Of a stretch of 64,000 nucleotides of DNA, positions 43,900-53,649 are shown one piece after another. The position numbers and the translations under genes were made by a program. Position 1 is the stretch's first letter; every line of letters starts with the position of its first letter. Under the pieces are notes generated by a model. That model had not been told where the DNA came from. It worked only from the letters and a program-made list of their open reading frames with translations, and searched no databases. The DNA is from Chara braunii (Eukaryota > Streptophyta > Charophyceae > Charales > Characeae), in contig BFEA01000009.1 in assembly GCA_003427395.1 (NCBI GenBank), forward strand, positions 5,223,946-5,287,945, in the 5' to 3' direction.

Positions 43900-45294
43900 T
43901 CTCTGTACCATGTCCCTACTTGATACCAGATCCTTGCTCTGATGTCGCGGCTCATTAAGCCGTTACCGAATCTCCGCAACTACGCTGAGATACAAGAGTG
44001 GTGCCCTGATGCAGACCGATCCTGTTGGTGCCCACCCCAGCAAAAGGGGTGCGCCGCAGGGCTTTCCATTGGTCCACGCAGGCTCGGCGCCCTGCTGTAC
44101 AGCAGAGCACTACCGGCATGTGGCCGTGGTAGCCATCGGGCTCGCCCTGGGACGCGAAAGTGAAGAGGCCAGGGCGGTCTTTTCTACTGCGCGCCGAGCA
44201 CCCTTTTTGGCAGGTTATGGGTCAGGGGTAGCAGTTCAACAAAAGGGAAAGAAGAATAAAATAAAATGAAGGGAATCAATGCGTCGAGTCTGTGGTCGAT
44301 TTGGACCTTAGGCTTTAGTTCGAGGTAATTCAGCGGTTTTGGCCGCTGCGGCGTTATGAATTTCTCTCACTACTATTTTTATTACTGCTATCACTATTAT
44401 TATTATATTATCATTAAAACTATTGTTGATCCCCCTTTAAATAAAATCTTCCTTTTGTCACTTCGCGGTAAGCTGAACGGTTCGAATTTCGAAATTTGTT
44501 TAATACTTCGAGTGGCCCAGGCTAGCCCGACCCTTCATGTATCGCACTGCGTCTGATTTGGCCGACTGAGTGCCGCACAATAGGACCCCAAAAGAGGGGC
44601 GACCCGCAGCCGCATCGGTAGGAGGCCTATCACCCCCCATGGAGAGTCATAAGCCCCCTCCTTGCCATCGGACACGGGTACCCGATAGAGATAGGTCGCC
44701 GGTTCATTTTGAAGAGGCAAGAGCGGTTGTCGATATCTCGTTATGGGACCACAGTGTCGAATCCGCGGTCATGTCACTGAGATCTGGGACTGATGGTGGC
44801 GTGAGGTTTAGACCGCGCCCGACCGCTGGGTTATAGACTTGAGCGTTTCCAAAATCACTTAATTCTAATTTATTTCATTATCTATAATTTTTTTTTTTAA
44901 GTTTCTTTAATTTAAAAAGGTTTAAAAGGAACTAGTTTGGGTCCTTCATTGAGAGTGTGGGGATCTTGGCAAACAGCGATTCTATAAAGGAAGAGAGGAG
45001 AGGCCTGCGAATAAGGGGCATGCTCTTGTTTCTCTGAGAAAAGGGGGCGTAGCACGCTACCGGTCGGGTAGTGTTTAGTCTGCGCTAAGTGGCACTTTGT
45101 GCTGGGATAGCAGCCTGGTACTGCGCCGCGTCTGCTGATAGCCTGGCTATGGCACACAGCAATGGCCTGCACGGCTACTGGCCGGATTACTGGAAGTACA
45201 CTACTCGCTCGTCTCCTAGGTCTGGCGAAGAAGTTACAGCGGGGGAGATGAGGCGAGTCTAAAGGTTACTGTAGAGGGAGTGAGAGAGGAGAAA
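43900..45294. other. Unrecognised left part of the insertion
   Basis: 43900-44230 is GC-rich and gene-free. 44250-44450 is AT-rich with an ATT-rich tract (44370-44420) and AATAAA at 44440. 44480-44840 is again GC-rich with no ORF above about 90 codons. I compared it loosely with rRNA and intergenic spacer patterns and saw no convincing match. Confidence 0.5.
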
Positions 45295-45597
45295 ATGAAG
45301 GGGGACCAGAGACTGCGGTTGGCCGTCATGGAATCTAAGAACCGGGCTAAGAGAACGATGCAGAGGGATGGGGTCACGACTGAGGTTCGGGTGACCATTA
45401 CTTACCACGAGGTTGAAACCTCGACGGACACCGTGGAGCGAGAGCAACGGCACCTGGACCGTGACTCAGAGGCGGAGATCGAGGCTAGTGACTGGGAGAC
45501 CGATCTTCAGTCTTGGAACAGGCCGGACCAGGTTCGCAAGAACCACCCTCAAGCACAACCTGTGGAAGGCAGGCCTGAGGCCCTCTCGCGACAGTAG
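45295..45597 (+). CDS. Small charged hypothetical ORF
   Basis: The ATG at 45295 gives about 100 residues (MKGDQRLRLAVMESKNRAKR...). It is rich in Arg, Glu and Asp, with no membrane segment, signal peptide or known motif. An in-frame GTG lies five codons upstream, so the open frame starts slightly earlier, but ATG is preferred. It sits inside the insertion and has no partner gene. It may be chance: the region has modest GC and the length is near background. Confidence 0.25.
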   Translation: MKGDQRLRLAVMESKNRAKRTMQRDGVTTEVRVTITYHEVETSTDTVEREQRHLDRDSEAEIEASDWETDLQSWNRPDQVRKNHPQAQPVEGRPEALSRQ

Positions 45598-48517
45598 AGT
45601 TCCAGAGGGCGTGGGACAGAAAAGGCGGGGAGGCAAAGGAAGGAGGTGTGTGTGATCGTAACAAGCGGTGAGTGAGAGAGAAGGCGCGAAAAAGTCAACA
45701 CGTGTGGACGAGTGCGTGGGAGAAGCGGTTGACGTCAAACAGCTGGCCATGCACGAGCATGGAGCGTGGGCCTACTGCTTTTCTTGGGAGAAGTGCAAAA
45801 CAAGTGGGCTCGTAGAGAGCGGGACAGAGCACGAGGTTGTGACTAGTATACTCAGTCTACGCGTGGCATGTTCACGCAGAGGGGCAAGAGCATCGGCGGG
45901 ACGAGCCCTTCAGAAGAGAGTTGACATTATTCTTCCCCCCCCCTCTCGAATGAGTAACGCCTGGTCATATCACGTGCAATAATGGGGGCGCTGTCTCGAG
46001 TAAGTGAGTAGCCAGCATAGCAGTCTTCTCGAGCGAACAGATGGGGGGGAGTCATGGAGATGGCGTAGTGCAGTGTACGGGGAGAAGCGGTCTGACTAGA
46101 CTCTATTGGGCAAAGAGAAAGCACGAGTGATTAACTGATCTGTTCGGAAGCTTTTGTTGAACTCATTCGGCTAGCATTTTGCTCTGTGACGACTATCAGC
46201 TCATCAGACAGCTTCAGGTACTAGTTAGCTGACAGGAGGCATGATGAAGGAAGATCATGGTGTGTCTCCCATTCAATTTCCTCGGCAGTCTGGGTCGCTT
46301 CTTGCCCTGGTGTTGGAAGACGGAGTATGCGCCCTTGGCGGAGCGCACGCGAGGTTTCTTGGTTGATGTCAATAGTAATCTCTTTTGAGTCATGCTCGCA
46401 GTCCTCATAAGGTACTAATTATGTTGCAGTGAAGTAGCCATGAGCAGATGGTTGGGATGCAACGCGCTGCCTGCACATGGGAAATTTGGCGGGTATCCGA
46501 CCGTAGCGCGATCAGCATAGGAGCAGAGTTTGCAGAGGGCTTACAGGCCAAAAGTGGCATGGGCTCGGGAGTGCTCAATGAGTGTGTGCATGGTCTGCGA
46601 GGGGAATCGCTGCTCGAACTGGTGTTTTTCCCGCCTCATCTATGTCATTAGTTTCAGTGAGCTGTATTGTTCTCCTTATCTGGTAAGGGGTAGTCGAGCC
46701 TCGGGCGCGAGAGGCGAGCGTCAAACATGAGAAAAAAAAACGCTATAGGAAGTGAGATTATCCCGTTAGAAGAAGTGTTAGAGGCAAGCGTGCTCTGGGC
46801 GATTGGCTCCTATCTCCTTCATAGTTTCTGAGGCACGAGAGGGAGGAGAGAGCCTGACTCTGGTTGGCCGAGATCTAAGTGATGGATCGTGGAGACTACC
46901 TAGAACGTGAATGCCTTTGTCAGCTGGATCTTCGAACCCGAGTTAAGTTGGAGAGCAACCGAATTGATCGAACTAGTTTCTGGTCCGTTTCGTGTCGTAC
47001 TCAATTCAGCCAATGACTGTTACAGCGGCGAACGAAAGGTTGTGAAGCTTTGGCAATGAAGGGGGTTCAACGGATGATGTGGAGAAGGATATAACTGATG
47101 CAAATAAGGGGTCTGACCTTCTTTTGCTGTTATTTATCGGATTTCTCCACTTGCCTTGTTTATGCTTAACTGGAGTTGATTGCTCGCTAAATTCTATAAC
47201 CCAATTTGAGGGGCATTCTGTGCGTAAGTTATGATTCTGCCAGCCTGGTAAGCTGGCCCGGTCAGTTTTGTTGAAGTCCCACAATAAGCACCAGCAATGG
47301 TAGAATATGCCATAGCTCGGCTAAATGAGCCTTGACTATCCACCAGCGGAATTGGCAAAATCTCAACTCGATGATGTTCAAATCATTGGTAGGCTCACTG
47401 TTTGAGGCGAGATGTACAAGAGTGCTCTAATGATTTCACTTCTCTTCTCTGATCGATGGGGGAAAAGAGAGTGTCACTGAAGAGAATTGCTTACCTCCTC
47501 GTTAAGTTCCTCCTCGACGGTGATTGATTGGTTGTTTGGACAATATTGATTCATAAGTGATTTGAACCGGCCAATCATTGCCATGCTGAGAAAAGAAGAG
47601 AGTGAACAGGACTCATTCCCTTACGCATATATAAGTGCATATACATATACGTATATGTTTGTATATATGAAAGCTTTCGTCAGCACAGAATCATAGTGGA
47701 AGGGGGAACGAGTACCAAGACTTTACTAGTTGGACAGACAGACTGCTATTGACAAGTGGTTTGTAACTTTCACGAGGCTTAGAACCCCTTTCTGAATGGA
47801 CCCCTAAAAATGTTCCTCATTATTAACGACCTTTGGGTCCTGTCATGTATAGTGCATGGGTAACAGGTCGACCTGTCAGCCTCCCGCACAGTACACAGAT
47901 AGAAGCCGTTTAGCAAAACCCCTGCGCTATGCATGAGTTGGGTGACGATCAAGGTTCTCCAGTTTTTGTTGAATTCCACTCAAGGTTGCGATTATTTCTG
48001 TCAGCATATAATGACTGCACGTGACAAGGTCTAGTGACACTTTCGGTTTTCGCCGCGCTATGAATGGGAAAAGGGACCAGGATCGATATCATTCGTGGCA
48101 TTACGAGATAAACCAGCGCCAGTGTCAACTCGTCAACTCGGTCTAGGAAAACGGGTGCCCAGTAATTGCTCGTACTTGCTGGAAATTAACTAAAGAATGC
48201 TCGTGTAAAATTTCCATATTTACCCTGCCCATCCGTCTGCTACTCGTTTACTCAGTCGATTACCAAAAAACCCAGCTCTGTTTAGCAACGTGCAAGGGCA
48301 CGCACTGTTATATTCAGTGGGGCTTAGTAGTGAAAATCTAATCAATAAGTTGCCTGCACCGAGGGACTGGCAAAGGATCAACTATATTGAAAACAGTCAC
48401 TCGTGACAGTTTGGGGTAAGTTGGGGAAGTCTACCCCGAGGCCCAGAGGGCTGAGGACGAGTACTATCCTACTCTAATCTGCAGGGTCTGAGGGCAGAGC
48501 AACTAAGGGTGAGAGAA
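45598..48517. other. Gene-free middle of the insertion
   Basis: About 2.9 kb with no ORF above about 100 codons. 47625-47670 is an AT-rich (ATAC)n-like tract. No repeats of other window regions were seen here. Confidence 0.5.
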
Positions 48518-48769
48518 ATGGTAGGTAAAGGCTCTCTCTCGGTCTCATGTACTCTTTACCAGGAGAAAGTGGAAGGTTGGGAAGCGAATGTCGTTGATAA
48601 CGTCCAGGGTTGCATAAGATTAGTGAGAAAACAGGCATTGAGAATAGTAAAAGCCCAGGAGCTCATTCAGTACGTCATATACTTCTACGGGTTTGGTGGA
48701 AAATTACACAGCACGTTCTCATCACTTGAGACTATTGATCGAGCAAAAGGAGTTGTCAGTGATTTGTAA
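48518..48769 (+). CDS. Small hypothetical ORF
   Basis: The ATG at 48518 gives 83 residues (MVGKGSLSVSCTLYQEKVEG...). It contains a mixed charged and hydrophobic stretch (ALRIVKAQELIQYVIYFYGF) but no known motif. Its only interest is that it lies on the same strand 700 bp before the 218-codon ORF. It may be chance or an exon. Confidence 0.2.
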   Translation: MVGKGSLSVSCTLYQEKVEGWEANVVDNVQGCIRLVRKQALRIVKAQELIQYVIYFYGFGGKLHSTFSSLETIDRAKGVVSDL

Positions 48770-49462
48770 TGGGTCTATCATAGTGGTCGTAGCTCAGTTC
48801 ATCTTGATCTCCTAGTCTCAGCACCCCTCGGCTGTCAGATGAGGGAGTGCGCACTCAGCGTTATCAATGGACAAACTGCTAACTAAGTACTCAGTGCATT
48901 GTCAAAAGTTGAGGGAAGAAGTAACCAGTATGACTCACCGCTAATTGAGACAGTTAAAACAGGCCAGAGAGAGCGTCAAAAAGTCGGCAGTGAAAGTGTC
49001 ATCATTTTATTTTTGTGACGACACAGATCAGCCAACTCTCAGTCAGCAAGTACCTCTTCTTGACTCATAACTTTCTCGTTATTTCCGCGCCCAGTGAACA
49101 ATAATTGGCGGATCAGTATCTCAGTGTTTAATTGGTGACAGTAATTCAAACATCGTCCAAGCAGCTCTCAAGTAACATTCAACCTGCTCTCAACAATGCT
49201 CATTCATCCAAGTTACATGGGATTACCAGTCAGAATCAAATGGTAATTAGTTTTTTTTTTCTTGTCTTGTCCTAAAGGCCAGTTCTGTTCAGGTAGTTTC
49301 CCTACTCAGAGAAAATTGTGCTTGTTTTCGACACTCAGCAACATCCAGTTCTCAATCAGCAATCAACCAGCAATCAATCAGAATTTAATCAGCATTCAGT
49401 CAACACTAGCCAGATTGGGTTTCTATCAATAGACTCACCAGTCTTGGCACCCATTTCACCAC
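48770..49462. other. Region upstream of the 218-codon ORF
   Basis: Gene-free. 49340-49405 has short imperfect repeats of AATCAGCAATCAACCAGC type, and CAGTCA words are frequent from 48850 on. No clear TATA box. It would hold the promoter or 5' UTR of the ORF at 49463 if that is a gene. Confidence 0.45.
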
Positions 49463-50119
49463 ATGAGTACAGTACAGTCGCTCCCTGTTCCTGAGGCTGT
49501 TCTCTCTAGCCTCAATCAAGTTGCTTCTAGGGACTCCTTTCAGCATCAGTATGTCAGTGCAATCGGCTTCAGGCAGGGAGACCTATCCATCTATGTGGTT
49601 CACACTGAGTTCGCCAGGGGTGTTGTCCATGATTTGAGGCCCTACTTGAGGAAAGGCAAGGAGACTCATGAGCATTTTGACTCAGTCTGGACCGCAGCGG
49701 CCGGATACCTGGAAGAGAGAGAGAGACAACTCGACGAGAGTGGTACTAAGCTGATCCGCAGCTTCGGACCAAAGCTCTACTCATACTATCCCAGACCCCC
49801 GGTACCTTTCACTCTGATAGACGACTTTCACTGGGGTGACTTGATCGATTTGGCCAAGAGGTACATCTCTCCTGCAGTGATCGATTACGAGGCAGTGACA
49901 GAGCCCTCAGAGTTCCTGCATCTCAGACGAGGGATTTTCTCTAGACCCTACCTACCTATACTATGGGAAGAGTTCTGCTCCATGATTGATTTTCGGGTCA
50001 TGTACCTTGGATGGAAGTGTTCGGAACTAGCAGGCTTCAGGTGGCTCTACATTCAGAGGCCACAGACTCAGAGAGTACGGAGACATGGCAAGAAGCCCAA
50101 ACGACAGACATCAAAATGA
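49463..50119 (+). CDS. Unrecognised 218-residue protein inside the insertion
   Basis: A clean ORF from ATG (ACCACATGAGT context) to TGA. I do not recognise the family. Visible features: a soluble N-terminal part (MSTVQSLPVPEAVLSSLNQV), a charged helical stretch around residues 65-95 (YLEERERQLDE), an aromatic-rich middle (PKLYSYYPRPPVPFTLIDDF and WGDLIDLAKRY), a Trp/aromatic C-terminal domain (PILWEEFCSMIDFRVMYLGW), and a strongly basic tail (QRVRRHGKKPKRQTSK) that could bind nucleic acid or act as a nuclear signal. No signal peptide, membrane segment, CCHC knuckle, YLDD or DDE pattern. AATAAA lies 298 bp downstream. It is the longest open frame in the 6.74-kb insert. Confidence 0.55.
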   Translation: MSTVQSLPVPEAVLSSLNQVASRDSFQHQYVSAIGFRQGDLSIYVVHTEFARGVVHDLRPYLRKGKETHEHFDSVWTAAAGYLEERERQLDESGTKLIRSFGPKLYSYYPRPPVPFTLIDDFHWGDLIDLAKRYISPAVIDYEAVTEPSEFLHLRRGIFSRPYLPILWEEFCSMIDFRVMYLGWKCSELAGFRWLYIQRPQTQRVRRHGKKPKRQTSK

Positions 50120-50416
50120 GAGATTGAGTGTGAGGTTCAGAGAAATGAGTGAGGACTCTTGATTTGGTGCTGGTCATGCTCTCTTCCATATGTACTTTCT
50201 GAGACTATTTTGAGTTCTCATTCTTCCCTCATTGAGCTTTGTCATTGCTCGAGTCAGTCAGTCTTGCTTCTTGCATTGTTGTTTTGCTTGATGGCTGTAC
50301 TCTTTGGTGATTCTGTCATAGTTCTCAAAATTAGTAGGCCGACAAAATTGATGCATGCATGACATACCAGCATTCCATGATTATTATTTGCATAATTCTC
50401 CACTGTTCCGAATCAA

Positions 50417-50422
50417 AATAAA
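50417..50422 (+). terminator. AATAAA polyadenylation signal after the 218-codon ORF
   Basis: A canonical AATAAA in CAAAATAAAAGATTC, 298 bp after the ORF stop, on the same strand. Such hexamers also occur by chance in AT-rich sequence. Confidence 0.4.
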
Positions 50423-50610
50423 AGATTCCTAAGGCCGGGGACCGCGAAGATCGCAATTGAAGGGTCTCGCTCGAAGACGGACGCACACAACAGGAAGGGA
50501 TTTGCTTTAATTAATTTATTTTATTTATTGCACAAATCTGCAAAATCCTATGTGACAGCCTGTTGGCTTCCTGGTCGCCCGAAGAGGCCCCACTGGGAAA
50601 AAGTGCTACA

Positions 50611-52317
50611 GCGTGGAAGGAGTTGTTCGCGTTCGTCACGGTACTCAAGCGTTGGCGACACTTCCTTCTCGGGCATCGTAGGTTCACTTGGGTGACGGAT
50701 AATAACCCATTGACCTACTACAAGACGCAAGACACGGTGAACAACATGATTGCTCGGTGGATGTACTTCATCGATCAGTTCGACTTCACACCGAAACATA
50801 TCCCGGGCCTCTCCAACCGAGCCGCGGATGCTCTCTCGCGAAGATCAGATCATTGCGCATCACCCGCCGGCCAGCCATTATCGCTTTGTCGATGGCTACC
50901 TGCTGCTTCACTCACGAGGCAAGGACATACTATGCATCCCACACGACCGTCACTTACGGACTCGTCTCCTCGGTGAGTACCACGACTCGAGACTCGCCGG
51001 CCACCTCGGAGTCAACCGTACAACCACAAGACTTTGGCAGCGATTCCGGTGGCCCGACCTCACCGACGTCACTCGGTATTGCGACTCTTGCGAAGTTTGT
51101 CGACGAAGCAAACCCCGCAATCGCAACCCCTACGGTGAGTTACGCCCGTTGCCTATTCCACGGGAACCCGGCCTCTCCATTGCCATGGACGTCACAGGCC
51201 CGTTCCCCCGGGACCGCTTCGGGCACGACGGCATTCTCACGGTCGTTGACCGTTTGAGCAAGTACGGACAATTTCTTCCTTGCAAGTACCATGCCACGGC
51301 TCCGGAACTTGCACGCCTCCTACACACCGGCTGGATTTGCGGCCACGACGTTCCGGAAGACATCGTCAGCGACCACGACACTCGGTTCATGTCGGCATTT
51401 TGGACCTCTTTCATGAAAGAGTCCGACAAGGAGATGAAACCAAGTTCGGCTCGGCATCCGCAAACGGACGGGCAGACGGAGCGGGCACATCAAACCGCTC
51501 AAGTAATGCTTCGCACACTCATCCGTACGGATCAGAAGGATTCGGTGGATCGCCTCCCCGACATCGAGATCGCCTACAACACTTCGGTGCACCCGGCGAT
51601 CGGCGTGACTCCGTTCGAGTTACACCACGGTGGTCGGAAAGGCCGCATCTTCGCTGATCTTCCTTTTCCAAGGACTGCCGACATTGACACCGCTTGTTCG
51701 CCCGCCTCCGTTCGGAAGTATAGGGACTTGCTGGCTAAAGCCCGCGCCAACATGCAAAAGGCTCAAGTCCTACAACAAGCTAACAGGCGTCGCATGCCAT
51801 GCCCCATCCGCGTCGGCGACCTTGTTTGGGTCTCCACCGAAGAGTTTGCACTCGAGCAGGATGTATCCCGCAAGCTACTTCCAAAGTGGTTTGGACCATG
51901 GCCCATCACATCAGCCGCGGGTGATGAGCCCGATGGCCCTTCATTTGTGATCGAAATCTCGCCACACCTCACAGTGCACCCGGTTTTCCACGCCTCCAAG
52001 CTGGCCACATACACACCAGCCAAGAGCGACGACTTCTCGGGACGACGATCACAGGACCCTCCTTCCATGGATGGTCATCAGGAAGTCGACCTCGTCATCA
52101 CGCATCGCAAGCACGACAACAAGCCTATGTAGTACAAAGTCATATTCACGTGGTGCGACCCCGATGACATGCAATGGATTTCCCGGGCAGCTTTGCGAGC
52201 CTCCGCTCCTGACATCTATGCTCATTATGAGAAGAAATGGCTAGCGACGGAAGCTGCACAACCTCCCACCCGGACTTCAGTCCCTCCCTCCACCAGACAG
52301 CTTCAACCTCGCAGGTA
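50611..52317 (+). pseudogene. pol: Element 4 RNase H C-terminus, integrase and chromodomain-like tail
   Basis: KELFAFVTVLKRWRHFLLGH, VTDNNPLTYYKTQ and FTPKHIPGLSNRAADALSRR finish RNase H. A frame change near 50850 leads to the 460-codon frame to 52132: HHCC finger (HDSRLAGHLGVNRTTTRLW ... CDSCEVCRRSK), DDE core with MDVTGPF, IVSDHDTRFMSAFW and RHPQTDGQTER (D, D, E all present), then the GPW/HASKL module (PKWFGPWPITSAAG, VHPVFHASKLATY). TAG at 52130-52132 is followed in frame by YKVIFTWCDPDDMQWISRAA, a chromodomain-like tail, ending at about 52317. Confidence 0.9.
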
Positions 52318-52330
52318 AGCTCAGTCTTTC

Positions 52331-52343
52331 AAGGAGGGGGGAG
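52331..52343 (+). promoter_or_regulatory. Polypurine tract, element 4
   Basis: AAGGAGGGGGGAG touches the start of the 3' LTR (TGTGGCATACTCC). It would prime plus-strand synthesis. Confidence 0.85.
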
Positions 52344-52551
52344 TGTGGCATACTCCGTACCACACGGGCCCAGCAGAGCCCGACCTGGTAGACTAAGGGT
52401 CCGTAGGGGTAGGGCCTGTTTCAGGCCCTCTGTCGTTTCGGCTTCCAGCCTGAAAACGACGGGCCATTTTTCAGGTCCTCGCAAGATTGACCTACCCTGA
52501 AACTCGGGCACCAGACCGGGGTTTTAGTTCAGGCCATCATGGCCTGTTTTG
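52344..52551 (+). repeat. Element 4 3' LTR, 5' part only
   Basis: It starts TGTGGCATACTCCGTACC and runs 208 bp with repeated CAGGCC/GGGCC words, then stops where the family-3 LTR begins. No second copy exists in the window. Confidence 0.7.
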
Positions 52552-52757
52552 TGGAGCGTCAACCCCAGGGTCTGGCACGTTTTGGCATAGGCATGAGCAG
52601 CCTCTCGGACGGGCCAGCACCGTATAATGCTGACCCGCCCTGTAGGCTGCAGGCAGTTCCTAAGCACTTCACGTGCAGAAGGCAGGAGGTAGCCTTCAAG
52701 ACTCGGTGGCGGCGCTCTGGAGGAGTAGCGACAACAGTAGTCTTCAGCGCTGGGCGC

Positions 52758-52832
<75 letters not shown>

Positions 52833-53645
52833 NNNNNNNNNNNNNNNNNNNNNNNNNNNNNNNNNNNNNNNNNNNNNNNNNNNNNNNNNNNNNNNNNNNN
52901 NNNNNNNNNNNNNNNNNNNNNNNNNNNNNNNNNNNNNNNNNNNNNNNNNNNNNNNNNNNNNNNNNNNNNNNNNNNNNNNNNNNNNNNNNNNNNNNNNNNN
53001 NNNNNNNNNNNNNNNNNNNNNNNNNNNNNNNNNNNNNNNNNNNNNNNNNNNNNNNNNNNNNNNNNNNNNNNNNNNNNNNNNNNNNNNNNNNNNNNNNNNN
53101 NNNNNNNNNNNNNNNNNNNNNNNNNNNNNNNNNNNNNNNNNNNNNNNNNNNNNNNNNNNNNNNNNNNNNNNNNNNNNNNNNNNNNNNNNNNNNNNNNNNN
53201 NNNNNNNNNNNNNNNNNNNNNNNNNNNNNNNNNNNNNNNNNNNNNNNNNNNNNNNNNNNNNNNNNNNNNNNNNNNNNNNNNNNNNNNNNNNNNNNNNNNN
53301 NNNNNNNTTGGGGTTCAGACTCAGCATCGGGATTCAGACCTTTGGCGAGGGATTATTTGGGACTGTATCGAAGACTTGGTGTTGACGACATTTCCATCTT
53401 CCCCCTCCCCCTTCATTTAATCCCCCTCTTCTTCGTCTATATGTATGATCAGGGGACTGACGCATTCTTCCTGTGTGCGCGTCAGCCCCCCCCCTTCACA
53501 CCATGGAATGATGATGATGCATGATTGGTCTGCATGGCAGCGTGATTGACCGGATCATTGGTATTCAAGCCTTCCGTTGTGCTATCTTGTATCTGGCGAG
53601 AAAGGTCGGTTCTTGGTCTGGTCTGCATCGTTATGGTATGCAACA
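52552..53645 (-). mobile_element. Solo LTR, family 3, with (GA)n expansion and gap
   Basis: It matches 38065-38771 on both sides of the gap (52552-52760 and 53308-53645), with TG at 52552 and CA at 53645 on the plus strand. A (GA)n tract (52762-52832) runs into 475 N. The flanks (TTTTG and AAAGC) do not match as a target duplication. No internal region follows. Confidence 0.85.
52833..53307. other. Assembly gap (475 N)
   Basis: A run of N inside the LTR, starting in a GA microsatellite that probably stopped assembly. Confidence 0.99.
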
Positions 53646-53649
53646 AAAG

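Larger units (their letters stand above)
43871..50610. mobile_element. 6.74-kb insertion of unknown type in element 4
   Basis: It interrupts the RNase H codons between D-D-A (43861-43869) and W-K-E-L (50614 on). GCGT is present at 43867-43870 and 50611-50614 as a candidate 4-bp target duplication. The insert begins TGTCGGAGGG and ends GTGCTACA, so TGT...ACA limits. I find no long terminal direct or inverted repeats and no transposase, integrase or RT. It contains a terminal hairpin, two small weak ORFs and one 218-codon ORF. It could be a non-autonomous element, a captured segment, or more than one event. Confidence 0.65.
39760..52551 (+). mobile_element. Ty3/gypsy element 4 (plus), split by a 6.74-kb insertion
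   Basis: The coding order gag, protease, RT, N-terminal RNase H (to 43869) resumes exactly at the missing point at 50611 with C-terminal RNase H, integrase and chromodomain-like tail, then a purine tract and the start of a 3' LTR (TGTGGCATACTCC, 52344). The 5' LTR is not recognisable upstream of 39760. The 3' LTR is cut at 52551 by a family-3 LTR. Confidence 0.88.

Noticed and set aside
43900-44840. GC-rich sequence that at first looked like rDNA or its spacer.
   Set aside because: I could not find any conserved rRNA core segment or tRNA fold in it.
48781-48830. GGTCGTAGCTCAGTTC as a tRNA 5' half.
   Set aside because: No T-arm or acceptor partner follows within tRNA distance.
43871-50610. 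Assignment of the insertion to the Ginger DNA transposons.
   Set aside because: The termini fit TGTNR in style, but Ginger1 has long inverted repeats and CCGG/CCGT targets and encodes a gypsy-like integrase; none of these is seen here.
52524-53524. Long ORFs across the second gap.
   Set aside because: They exist only because N codons are read as open; the flanks are LTR sequence and a GA microsatellite.
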